Below, piece after piece: positions 1 through 6,013 of a stretch of DNA of 7,330 nucleotides; positions within the stretch are counted from its first letter, which is position 1; each line of letters starts with the position of its first letter. The stretch comes from JBKJVQ01 sp046717125 (GTDB lineage: Bacteria; Pseudomonadota; Alphaproteobacteria; Rhizobiales; Methyloligellaceae), in assembly GCA_046717125.1 (NCBI GenBank), contig JBKJVQ010000186.1:1-7330 (forward strand), written 5' to 3'. A program made the position numbers and the translations under genes. Below the pieces are notes generated by a model, which was not told where the DNA came from, searched no databases, and worked only from the letters and a program-made list of their open reading frames with translations.

Positions 1-826
1 CGAAATCCTCGTCAGGCCATTCCTGCCAGTCTGCGCCGAATATTTCCGGCATCTCGTCCGGATAGCGGCCCAGCAGCGCGGCATCGAGATATTGCCGGTT
101 CATGTAGGCCTCGGCGCGGGCCGCGGCCTCATTGTCCGGATGTTTATCCGTGTACGGATATTTCGGTTCGATGTTCACGACGAGCCCGATCTTATGCCGG
201 CCGAGATCGCGATACGCTTTCACGGCTGCGCCATGGCTGCGCATCAAAGGATGTGATGCAACCGCCACATCGCGTTTTGAGCGATGCCCCGGCGCGTGGT
301 CTCCTGTCAGATACCCAACATGGGCAATGACCCATGGCTCGTTCAGCGTCGACCACAGCTTCACGCGCCCGTCGAGCCGCTCGAACATCAGGGCCGCATA
401 GTCGGCGAACCAGTGTGCGATATCCGGATTGAGCCAGCCGCCGCGATCGTCCAGCGCCGCCGGTAGATCCCAGTGATAGAGCGTAAGATTCGGCGCGATG
501 CCGGCTTCCAGCAGCCCGTCGACCAGCCGCTCGTAGAAATCGAGGCCCGCCTGATTCGCCCTGCCCCGTCCCTCCGGCAGAACGCGGCTCCACGAGACGG
601 AAAAACGGTAGGATTGGAGGCCAAGCTCGCGCATGAGCGCGATATCGCTCCGCCAGCGCCGGTAATGGTCGCAGGCGACATCGCCCGTATCGCCGTTGAC
701 GATGTTGCCTGGCGCATGCGCGAATCGGTGCCACGTGCTGGGGCCCGCGCCGTCGGCGAGCGGCGATCCCTCGATCTGATAAGCGGCCGTCGCGGCGCCC
801 CACAGAAACCCGTCCGGAAATCGCAT
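1..826 (-). CDS. GH1 beta-glucosidase, N-terminal part (C-terminus off the left edge)
   Basis: A family 1 glycoside hydrolase, predicted to release glucose from the non-reducing end of beta-linked oligosaccharides. No stop codon occurs before the left edge, so 275 residues are visible; the family is usually about 440-450 residues long. The family N-terminal signature is complete (FLWGAATAAYQIEG, residues 7-20, with the sugar-binding Gln17). The conserved YHWDLP lies at 117-122. The acid/base motif TLNEPW lies at 160-165 and includes catalytic Glu163. The nucleophile motif (usually I/VTENG) would lie off the window. The ATG at 826 is chosen because GAGGAG sits 4 bases upstream and because GH1 proteins normally begin with a short M-x-F-P-x-x-F-L-W-G stretch, as here. 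There is no signal peptide, so the enzyme should be cytoplasmic and act on imported sugar. It diverges from the GH144/ABC gene cluster. Family assignment is very secure; specificity (sophorose, cellobiose or other) is inferred only from the neighbours. Confidence 0.96.
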   Translation of the reverse strand, partial: MRFPDGFLWGAATAAYQIEGSPLADGAGPSTWHRFAHAPGNIVNGDTGDVACDHYRRWRSDIALMRELGLQSYRFSVSWSRVLPEGRGRANQAGLDFYERLVDGLLEAGIAPNLTLYHWDLPAALDDRGGWLNPDIAHWFADYAALMFERLDGRVKLWSTLNEPWVIAHVGYLTGDHAPGHRSKRDVAVASHPLMRSHGAAVKAYRDLGRHKIGLVVNIEPKYPYTDKHPDNEAAARAEAYMNRQYLDAALLGRYPDEMPEIFGADWQEWPDEDF

Positions 827-830
827 CGCT

Positions 831-836
831 CTCCTC
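831..836 (-). promoter_or_regulatory. Ribosome binding site of the GH1 gene
   Basis: On the minus strand, GAGGAG stands 4 bases before the ATG at 826. This fixes the start to the codon that opens the canonical GH1 N-terminus. Confidence 0.75.
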
Positions 837-876
837 GCCGCTCGTCGCTCGCGCGAACGACGATAGCGTCCGCTTT

Positions 877-893
877 AAAATCCAATGCATTTT
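877..893. promoter_or_regulatory. Near-palindrome upstream of the GH1 gene, possible operator
   Basis: AAAATCCAATGCATTTT pairs at 7 of 8 positions around a central A, and lies 51 bases upstream of the GH1 start in an AT-rich patch. On the minus strand a weak -35-like TTGGAT (888-883) overlaps it, followed 14 bases later by TATCGT, which is shorter than the ideal spacing. A 7-of-8 palindrome is expected by chance about once in four regions of this size, so this is only a candidate. Confidence 0.25.
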
Positions 894-982
894 TGTGACG
901 TGTCGCTCCGATGCGGCTCCGTTCACACTGCCTTCAGCGCGCAGTCGCCAACTTGAGCGGCGCAAACGCAAAGGAGACAGAC

Positions 983-1009
983 GTGCCGGAAACCAGTTTC
1001 AGGAATTAG
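983..1009 (+). other. Eight-codon mini-ORF with a strong ribosome binding site
   Basis: AAGGAG at 971-976 is followed, after 6 bases, by GTG at 983. The reading frame M-P-E-T-S-F-R-N ends at TAG (1007-1009). Spacing and Shine-Dalgarno quality are as good as those of the real genes here. It could be a leader peptide, the surviving start of a deleted gene, or coincidence. It overlaps the candidate operator at 986-1003. The peptide has no run of one amino acid that would suggest attenuation. Confidence 0.2.
986..1003. promoter_or_regulatory. Candidate LacI-family operator
   Basis: CCGGAAACCAGTTTCAGG has half-sites GAAAC and GTTTC around a central CA, with outer CC/GG also pairing (7 of 9 pairs). 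LacI-family operators are typically even-length palindromes with a central CG, often of the AAACCGGTTT type; here the centre is CA. The position, 160 bases upstream of the GH1 start and 495 upstream of the GH144-like start, would suit shared control of the divergent genes. No LacI-type regulator gene is visible in the window, so the assignment rests on motif resemblance alone. Confidence 0.35.
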
Positions 1010-1334
1010 CGAATTTTAAACGAATTTGCGCCCATTCTACGAGGTTCGAGACCGCTCGTTGGCGCCTGTGGGGGCTGCCGGACGTGCATTCAGTCCCCTC
1101 GCGCTGCCCGGGCGCTCCTCGAAATGGAGGATGCGCGACCGTGTTGGCGGAACCAGATTACCCGCAAAACCCGGCAGGGGAAGTGCAGTGCGTCAAAAGC
1201 CTGCGCCCCGCATCACGCGGTTTTCAATCGAAGGCGGGTTGTCACACGCCAGTGATCAGGTTACCGGGGCGAAGTTCTGCTGCGCCGCAACATCGCCACA
1301 TGAATCAATTCTTGTCGGGTCTCTTCGCGTGGGC

Positions 1335-1350
1335 GTGGCCAATTGGCGAC
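1335..1350. repeat. Palindrome centred on GCCAATTGGC
   Basis: GTGGCCAATTGGCGAC contains a perfect 10-bp palindrome flanked by one mismatch and then two more pairing bases on each side (7 of 8 pairs). It lies about 150 bases upstream of the GH144-like start. It might be a protein-binding site, but a 10-bp palindrome is expected by chance roughly once in a region of this length. Confidence 0.2.
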
Positions 1351-1378
1351 AGTCTTGCAGTAATCGGCCCAGAGTTAC

Positions 1379-1406
1379 TTGGCGTCGGCGGCAAATCAGT
1401 TATCGT
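1379..1406 (+). promoter_or_regulatory. Weak candidate promoter of the GH144/ABC gene cluster
   Basis: TTGGCG (1379-1384) and TATCGT (1401-1406) are separated by 16 bases. Each matches 4 of 6 positions of the sigma-70 consensus. The site lies about 90 bases upstream of the ATG at 1498, and its -10 element abuts the inverted repeat at 1405-1419. Such matches are common by chance, so this is a guess about the likeliest start of the transcript. Confidence 0.2.
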
Positions 1407-1419
1407 GTCAATACGACAC
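1405..1419. promoter_or_regulatory. Inverted repeat GTGTC-N5-GACAC, possible operator
   Basis: GTGTC and its exact complement GACAC are separated by AATAC. The repeat overlaps the end of the candidate -10 element and ends 78 bases before the ATG of the GH144-like gene. A repressor site here would be in the right place to control the plus-strand genes. The arms are short, so it could be chance. Confidence 0.25.
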
Positions 1420-1482
1420 AGGCGTGGCTTGAAAGGCACAGCGTAGCCGCTGCAATGGCTTGAAGGGTTTCGACGGCCTCTT

Positions 1483-1493
1483 GGGAGGGAGGA
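1483..1493 (+). promoter_or_regulatory. Strong ribosome binding site of the GH144-like gene
   Basis: GGGAGGGAGGA lies 4 bases before the ATG at 1498. It decides in favour of this start over the internal Met19, which would remove most of the long n-region of the export signal. Confidence 0.8.
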
Positions 1494-1497
1494 AGTC

Positions 1498-2985
1498 ATG
1501 AAGAATGACCACACTGGGGAGATTGTTCCCCAAGGCTCCAAATCTCGCTGGATGATCGACCGGCGGAACGTCATCCTCAGCGGCCTTGCGCTGCTCGGGG
1601 CCTCGGCAAGTGTGCCGTCCCTTATCCGCGCGGCAGAGCCCGCCGACGCGATGCCAGTCGACAATCTGCTTGATGACCTCCAGGAGCGCACTTTCCGCTT
1701 TTTCTGGGAAACGGCGAATCCGAAGAACGGCCTTGCCCGCGATCGGTACCCGAGCCCCTCAGCCTGCAGCATCGCCGCCGTCGGCTTCGCGCTGACCGCC
1801 TACCCGATCGGCGTCGAGCGCGGTTACATCACCCGCGATCAGGCGCGCGAGCGGACGCTGGCCACCTGTCAGTTCTTCCACGATGCGCCGCAGGGCGGCC
1901 GCGTCTCGGGACAGGCCGGTTTCAAGGGCTTCTTCTACCATTTCATCGACATGGAGACTGGCGCGCGGGCCGGGAAAAACGAGCTGTCCACAGTCGACAC
2001 CGCGCTGCTCATCATGGGCATGCTGTTCAGCCAATCCTATTTCGACGGCGACCATCCGGACGAGCAGAAAATCCGCGAGCTCGTCGACGTCATTTACGGC
2101 CGGGTCGACTGGCGCTGGGCGCAGATCCGGCCACCGGCGATCGTTCATGGATGGACGCCGGAGGAAGGCTTCATGCCTTACGACTGGCGCGGTTACAACG
2201 AGGCGATGATTGTCTATCTGCTGGCGCTCGCTTCGCCGACTTTCCCGGTCTCGGCGGACGCCTGGACCGCGTGGACATCGACTTACGACAAGTGCTGGGG
2301 GGTGAATGACGGGGGCGAGGAGCATCTCGGTTTCGCGCCGCTGTTCGGTCATCAGTACAGCCATATGTGGATCGATTTTCGCAATCTGCGCGACGACTAC
2401 ATGGCCGGGCGCGGGATCGACTATTACGAGAACAATCGCCGGGCCATTCGCGCGCAGCGCGCCTACGCGATCCGCAATCCCGAAGGCTGGGAAGGCTATG
2501 GCGAGAACATCTGGGGCCTGACGGCTTCGGACGGCCCGGCCGACCTGCAAATCGCCTTCGGCGGCAAGACGCGCAATTTCTATTCCTATTCAGCTCGCGG
2601 CGCGGGCGGAAAGCTGCATCTCGACGACGGCACCATCGCACCGACCGGAGCGATCGCATCGATCGCGTTCGCACCTGAGATCGTCCTTCCGGCGCTGCAG
2701 GAAATGCACCGCCGCTTCGGTGAGCACATCTATTCCGATTACGGCTTCCTCGACGCTTTCAATCCGAGCTTCAATTTCGATGTCCCGCTCAAGCACGGGC
2801 GTGTCATTCCGGGATTCGGCTGGGTCGCGAGCGACTATCTCGGCATCGATCAGGGGCCGATTCTCGGCATGGTCGAGAATTACCGCACTGGCCTTATCTG
2901 GGATGTGATGCGCAACAACCCGCATCTTCGCCGGGGCCTGGAGCGCGCCGGCTTCCACGGCGGGTGGATCGGCGAAGCGGCTTAA
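1498..2985 (+). CDS. Exported GH144 / glucoamylase-like family protein (PF10091 type), probable beta-1,2-glucan hydrolase
   Basis: A 495-residue protein of the 'putative glucoamylase' family (Pfam Glycoamylase; CAZy GH144), an (alpha/alpha)6-barrel family. Characterised GH144 members hydrolyse beta-1,2-glucans to sophorose or short sophoro-oligosaccharides. Recognisable family segments are LQERTFRFFWE (61-71), NELSTVDTALL (161-171), the GW...GF...W.GYNEA block (218-236), FGHQYSHMWIDFRN (283-296), WGLTASDGP (339-347) and IDQGPILGMVENYRTG (450-465). Acidic residues in these blocks (for example Asp167, Glu235, Asp345) are candidates for catalysis; I cannot say which act. The N-terminus has a twin arginine (DRRNVILSG, 21-29), a hydrophobic stretch to about 43 and a likely cleavage near Ala45/46, so export via Tat to the periplasm is likely. 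Length is normal and the frame is intact. It is the first of the plus-strand genes, 73 bases before the sugar-binding protein gene. Family is confident; beta-1,2-glucan as substrate is inferred from the family and supported by the neighbours. Confidence 0.9.
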   Translation: MKNDHTGEIVPQGSKSRWMIDRRNVILSGLALLGASASVPSLIRAAEPADAMPVDNLLDDLQERTFRFFWETANPKNGLARDRYPSPSACSIAAVGFALTAYPIGVERGYITRDQARERTLATCQFFHDAPQGGRVSGQAGFKGFFYHFIDMETGARAGKNELSTVDTALLIMGMLFSQSYFDGDHPDEQKIRELVDVIYGRVDWRWAQIRPPAIVHGWTPEEGFMPYDWRGYNEAMIVYLLALASPTFPVSADAWTAWTSTYDKCWGVNDGGEEHLGFAPLFGHQYSHMWIDFRNLRDDYMAGRGIDYYENNRRAIRAQRAYAIRNPEGWEGYGENIWGLTASDGPADLQIAFGGKTRNFYSYSARGAGGKLHLDDGTIAPTGAIASIAFAPEIVLPALQEMHRRFGEHIYSDYGFLDAFNPSFNFDVPLKHGRVIPGFGWVASDYLGIDQGPILGMVENYRTGLIWDVMRNNPHLRRGLERAGFHGGWIGEAA

Positions 2986-3058
2986 TTACCGGTCCAGCAG
3001 CGGCTCACGCAAACTGCGCCGGGTGGGGTTCTGCGCGCGAAGCGGATAATGTGCGCCG
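2986..3058 (+). other. Short gap between the GH144-like and binding-protein genes
   Basis: The 73 bases hold no gene, no T-tailed hairpin and only a poor Shine-Dalgarno (AGCGGA at 3041-3046, 12 bases from the next ATG). With no visible terminator, readthrough from the GH144-like gene into the transporter genes is the simplest reading. Confidence 0.5.
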
Positions 3059-4312
3059 ATGACCCTCGCAAAAATCGTCGTGCTGCTGTCGCTCGCCGTT
3101 CTCGCCGCCTGCTCCGATTCGCGGCAGGGAGAGACCACCCTGCGCTTCTGGGCGATGGGCCGCGAAGGCGAGGTCGTCAAACAGCTCATCCCACAATTCG
3201 AGCGCGAGAATCCCGGCATTCGCGTCACGGTCCAACAAGTGCCGTGGTCGGCCGCGCACGAAAAGCTGCTTACCTCGTTCGCCGGCGATTCGCTGCCGGA
3301 CATGGCCCAGCTTGGCAATACCTGGCTGCCGGAATTCCAGGCGATCGGGGCGCTCGATCCCGTACCCGCCGGCGTGACGGACCCGGCCGATCATTTCCCG
3401 GGCATCTGGTCGACCAACGTTGTCGACGGCACAGCCTGGGGTGTGCCCTGGTATGTCGACACGCGGCTGCTGTTCTACCGCACCGACATTCTAAAATCGG
3501 CCGGCTACGACACGCCGCCGCAGGATTGGGCCGGATGGATGAATTCCATGCGAGCCGTGAAGGCCCAGGTCGGGCCCTCGCGCTATGCGATCCTCGCGCC
3601 TCTCAACGAATATGAGCCGCTGCTCGCCCTGTCGCTCAACGCGGACGAGGCGCTGCTCAAAGATGACGGCACGCGCGGGAATTTTTCCAATCCCGGATTC
3701 ATCCGCACCCTTGCGTTTTATCGCAATCTCTATGCCGAAGGGCTTGCGCCGCTCTCGACCAGCAACCAGATCGCTAATGTCTGGAGCGAGTTCGGCCGCG
3801 CGTTCTTCTCGTTCTACATCACCGGGCCGTGGAACATTTCGGAGTTCAAGCGGCGGCTTCCCGCCGGCATCCAGGACAAATGGATGACCGCGCCTTTGCC
3901 GGGCCCCGACGGTCCCGGGGCGTCGATCGCTGGCGGGTCGAGCCTCGTCGTGTTCAGGAGCGCCGAGAACAAGGACGCGGCGTGGAAACTCGTCGCTTTC
4001 CTGTCGCGCCCCGATGTGCAGGTTCGCTTTCACGGTTTAACAGGCAACCTCCCGCCGCGTCGCAGCGCATGGGGGGCCGACAGCCTCACATCCGATGTCT
4101 ACGCACGCGCGTTCCGCGATCAGCTTGAACGCGCTAAGCCGGCGCCGAAAGTGCCGGAATGGGAGCGGATCGCGACCGAACTGCGCCTCGTCACCGAGCG
4201 GCTCGTCGTCGGCAACATGACAGTGCAGGAAGTCGCCGCCGAACTTGATCGCCGCGCCAACCGCATCCTCGAAAAGCGCCGCTGGATGCTGGCGCGAAAG
4301 GGCGCGGAGTGA
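3059..4312 (+). CDS. Lipoprotein sugar-binding protein of a CUT1 ABC transporter (family 1 extracellular solute-binding protein)
   Basis: This 417-residue protein captures an oligosaccharide outside the inner membrane and hands it to the two permeases encoded next. The N-terminus is a type II signal: Lys5, a hydrophobic core, then the lipobox LAAC with lipidated Cys18. Family 1 binding-protein features follow: FERENPGIRV (47-56), LPDMAQLG (79-86), the hinge-like WGVPWYVDTRLLFYR (127-141), GGSSLVVFRSAENKDAAWK (292-310) and GNLPPRRSAW (329-338). Trp30, Trp89, Trp130 and Tyr132 are candidates for sugar stacking. Its stop overlaps the start of the next gene by 4 bases (GTGA), which implies translational coupling. 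The start has a poor ribosome binding site, but it gives a complete, correctly placed lipoprotein signal. Most Gram-negative sugar-binding proteins are soluble, so the lipid anchor is notable. The ligand is inferred from context to be a beta-linked gluco-oligosaccharide, perhaps sophoro-oligosaccharides. Confidence 0.92.
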   Translation: MTLAKIVVLLSLAVLAACSDSRQGETTLRFWAMGREGEVVKQLIPQFERENPGIRVTVQQVPWSAAHEKLLTSFAGDSLPDMAQLGNTWLPEFQAIGALDPVPAGVTDPADHFPGIWSTNVVDGTAWGVPWYVDTRLLFYRTDILKSAGYDTPPQDWAGWMNSMRAVKAQVGPSRYAILAPLNEYEPLLALSLNADEALLKDDGTRGNFSNPGFIRTLAFYRNLYAEGLAPLSTSNQIANVWSEFGRAFFSFYITGPWNISEFKRRLPAGIQDKWMTAPLPGPDGPGASIAGGSSLVVFRSAENKDAAWKLVAFLSRPDVQVRFHGLTGNLPPRRSAWGADSLTSDVYARAFRDQLERAKPAPKVPEWERIATELRLVTERLVVGNMTVQEVAAELDRRANRILEKRRWMLARKGAE

Positions 4313-5187
4313 AGCCCAACCTCGCGGGATGGATGTTCGTCGCACCGGCGCTGATGGCGATGGCGGTGTTCTTCTTCCTGCCCGTCGTTGCCGGCCTCGC
4401 GCTTAGCCTCACCGATTTCGACATTTACGCGCTGGCCGATCTCGACAATCTGCGCTTCGTCGGCTTCCAGAACTACGTCGAGCTGCTGCAGACACCGCTG
4501 TTCTGGACCGCGCTCGGCAACACGTTCTATTTCGTGATCGTCGGCGTACCGCTGTCGATTGCGCTGTCACTCGGCGCGGCCGTTCTCGTGCATTCGAAGC
4601 TCGCGCGCTTCAAGCCGTTCTTCCGCACCGCGATGTTCGCGCCCGTCGTCACAACCATCGTCGCCGTCGCGGTCATCTGGCGCTATCTGCTGCACACCAA
4701 ATACGGCTTGGTGAACTACACGCTCACTTCGATGGGCCTGCCCGCGATCGACTGGCTTGGCGACCCGAACTGGGCCATGCCGGCGATCATCTTCTTCGCG
4801 GTGTGGAAGAATTTCGGCTACAACATGATCATCTTCCTGGCCGGACTTCAGAATATCCCTGAAGAGCTTTACGAGGCCGCGCGCATCGATGGCGCATCGC
4901 CTGCCCGGCAGTTTCTCCACGTCACGCTGCCCTCGCTTGGGCCCATCATCCTTCTCGTCAGCATACTGACGATGGTTGGCTACTTCCAGCTCTTCGCTGA
5001 ACCCTATGTCATGACGCAGGGCGGGCCGCTCCAGTCGACCGTCAGCGTCCTCTACTTCATGTACGAGGAAGGCTTCAAATGGTGGAACCTCGGTTCCGCT
5101 TCCGCGATCGCCTTCATGCTGTTTGCGCTGATGTTCGCCGTCACCATCGCGCAGATGGCCTTCGCCCGCCGGCGCGGGGTGACGTGA
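4309..5187 (+). CDS. CUT1 sugar ABC transporter permease, MalF/UgpA-like
   Basis: One of two membrane subunits forming the sugar pathway across the inner membrane. The 292 residues match the short MalF-type permeases. Six hydrophobic segments are visible, at roughly 8-34, 70-94, 107-127, 156-178, 210-230 and 262-285. The cytoplasmic EAA loop that docks the ATPase is EAARIDGASPARQFLHVTLP (189-208). It follows the EAA-x3-G-x9-I-x-LP pattern except for Val205 in place of Ile. Translation starts at GTG (4309), which overlaps the TGA of the binding-protein gene; GAAAGGG (4296-4302) is a suitable ribosome binding site. The next gene starts 4 bases after the stop, so the pair should be made together. 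Function as a permease is secure; the substrate is inferred from the neighbours. Confidence 0.95.
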   Translation: MKPNLAGWMFVAPALMAMAVFFFLPVVAGLALSLTDFDIYALADLDNLRFVGFQNYVELLQTPLFWTALGNTFYFVIVGVPLSIALSLGAAVLVHSKLARFKPFFRTAMFAPVVTTIVAVAVIWRYLLHTKYGLVNYTLTSMGLPAIDWLGDPNWAMPAIIFFAVWKNFGYNMIIFLAGLQNIPEELYEAARIDGASPARQFLHVTLPSLGPIILLVSILTMVGYFQLFAEPYVMTQGGPLQSTVSVLYFMYEEGFKWWNLGSASAIAFMLFALMFAVTIAQMAFARRRGVT

Positions 5188-5191
5188 CACC

Positions 5192-6013
5192 ATGACCCGC
5201 GCCGCGCCCGCCATTATCATCAACCTCGCACTCGCAGCTCTCGCCGCATTCGCGCTGTTTCCGCTGTTCTGGATGCTCTCCGTCTCGCTGATGCAGCCCG
5301 GCGAGGCGAGCGCCTTTCCGCCGCCGCTGCTGCCGTCCAACCCGACGCTGGAGAATTATAACGAGCTGTTCGCCAGCCAGGGCATGGGCCGGACATTCCT
5401 CAACAGCCTCATGCTCGCGACCCTCGCCACCATCGTGTCGCTCTGCTTCAACGTCACCGCCGGATACGCCTTCGCCAAGCTGCGCTTCGAGGGGCGCGAG
5501 CGAGTCTTCAAGGTGTTGCTCGGCGCGCTGGTGATCCCGGCGCAGGTGGCCATGATGCCGCTGTTTCTCATGCTGAAGGGCATGGGACTGGTGAACACCT
5601 ATCCCGGCGTGCTCGTGCCTCTGCTGGCCTCCGTGTTCGGCATATTCCTCGTCCGACAATATGCGCAGTCGATTCCCGACGAAATGCTTGAAGCCGCCCG
5701 TGTCGATGGGGCGGGCGAGTTCCGCATCTTCGCCCAAATTGTCCTCCCTACTCTGAAACCGATTCTCGTGACGCTCGCGCTTTTCACCTTCCTTGCGAGC
5801 TGGAACGACTTCATGTGGCCGCTGATCGTGCTGACGGACGACAGCATGTACACGCTGCCGGTCGCGCTTGCCTCGCTATCGCGCGAGCATGTGCAGGACA
5901 GCGAACTGATGATGGCCGGCGCGGTGGTGACGATCGTTCCCGTGCTGATCCTGTTTTTGGCATTGCAACGCTACTACATGCAGGGACTGCTTCAGGGCAG
6001 CGTAAAAGGATGA
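5192..6013 (+). CDS. CUT1 sugar ABC transporter permease, MalG/UgpE-like
   Basis: The second membrane subunit of the importer, 273 residues, matching the usual MalG-type length. Hydrophobic segments lie at about 8-32, 68-92, 106-128, 138-158, 190-214 and 240-262. Typical MalG-family features are the early NSL motif (71-73) opening the second segment and the EAA loop EAARVDGAGEFRIFAQIVLP (167-186), which fits EAA-x3-G-x9-I-x-LP exactly. Pro44-Pro45-Pro46 followed by PTLENYNELF (51-60) is the usual periplasmic stretch after the first helix. GGGGTGA (5176-5182), inside the end of the upstream gene, is a plausible ribosome binding site. The stop codon overlaps the start of the next gene (ATGA, 6010-6013). 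No ATPase gene follows within the window, so the energising subunit must come from further downstream or from a shared UgpC/MsmK-type ATPase. Confidence 0.95.
   Translation: MTRAAPAIIINLALAALAAFALFPLFWMLSVSLMQPGEASAFPPPLLPSNPTLENYNELFASQGMGRTFLNSLMLATLATIVSLCFNVTAGYAFAKLRFEGRERVFKVLLGALVIPAQVAMMPLFLMLKGMGLVNTYPGVLVPLLASVFGIFLVRQYAQSIPDEMLEAARVDGAGEFRIFAQIVLPTLKPILVTLALFTFLASWNDFMWPLIVLTDDSMYTLPVALASLSREHVQDSELMMAGAVVTIVPVLILFLALQRYYMQGLLQGSVKG

Larger units (their letters stand above)
827..1497. other. Divergent intergenic region, no convincing gene
   Basis: These 671 bases separate the GH1 gene (minus strand) from the GH144-like gene (plus strand), and must hold the promoters of both unless a transcript enters from elsewhere. 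The open frames here (895-1446 and 1026-1463 on plus; the end of 1305-1772 on minus) have low-complexity, Arg/Pro/Ser-rich translations with no recognisable motif. None has a convincing ribosome binding site at its start. The region is visibly less G+C-rich in two spots (873-895 and 1009-1028). It carries near-palindromes at 877-893, 986-1003, 1335-1350 and 1405-1419, and a mini-ORF at 983-1009. I found no tRNA, CRISPR or transposase signature, and no classic terminator hairpin with a T-tract. Confidence 0.7.

Noticed and set aside
192..971. Minus-strand open frames over the GH1 gene (192-971 and 388-885)
   Set aside because: They are out-of-frame shadows of the GH1 gene, whose own frame is open to the window edge and carries the complete family signatures.
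1116..1131. Hairpin TCCTC-GAAATG-GAGGA containing a Shine-Dalgarno-like GGAGG
   Set aside because: The stem is only 5 bp, no convincing ORF follows, and such short stems are frequent by chance; there is no T-tract for a terminator.
895..1463. Open frames of 183 and 145 codons in the intergenic region
   Set aside because: Their translations are Arg/Pro/Ser-rich with no recognisable motif, they overlap each other in different frames, and neither has a good ribosome binding site; typical chance frames in GC-rich DNA.
1759..2550. Long antisense open frame opposite the GH144-like gene
   Set aside because: It mirrors the codon structure of the sense gene in GC-rich DNA, and its translation shows no family motif.
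3044..3050. GGATAAT as a -10 element for a promoter of the binding-protein gene
   Set aside because: No acceptable -35 element lies 15-19 bases upstream, so the match is isolated.
4567..5737. Long antisense open frames opposite the permease genes (4567-5340 and 5141-5737)
   Set aside because: The translations are hydrophilic and His/Arg/Asp/Glu-rich, as expected from reading permease codons backwards; there is no start signal or motif.
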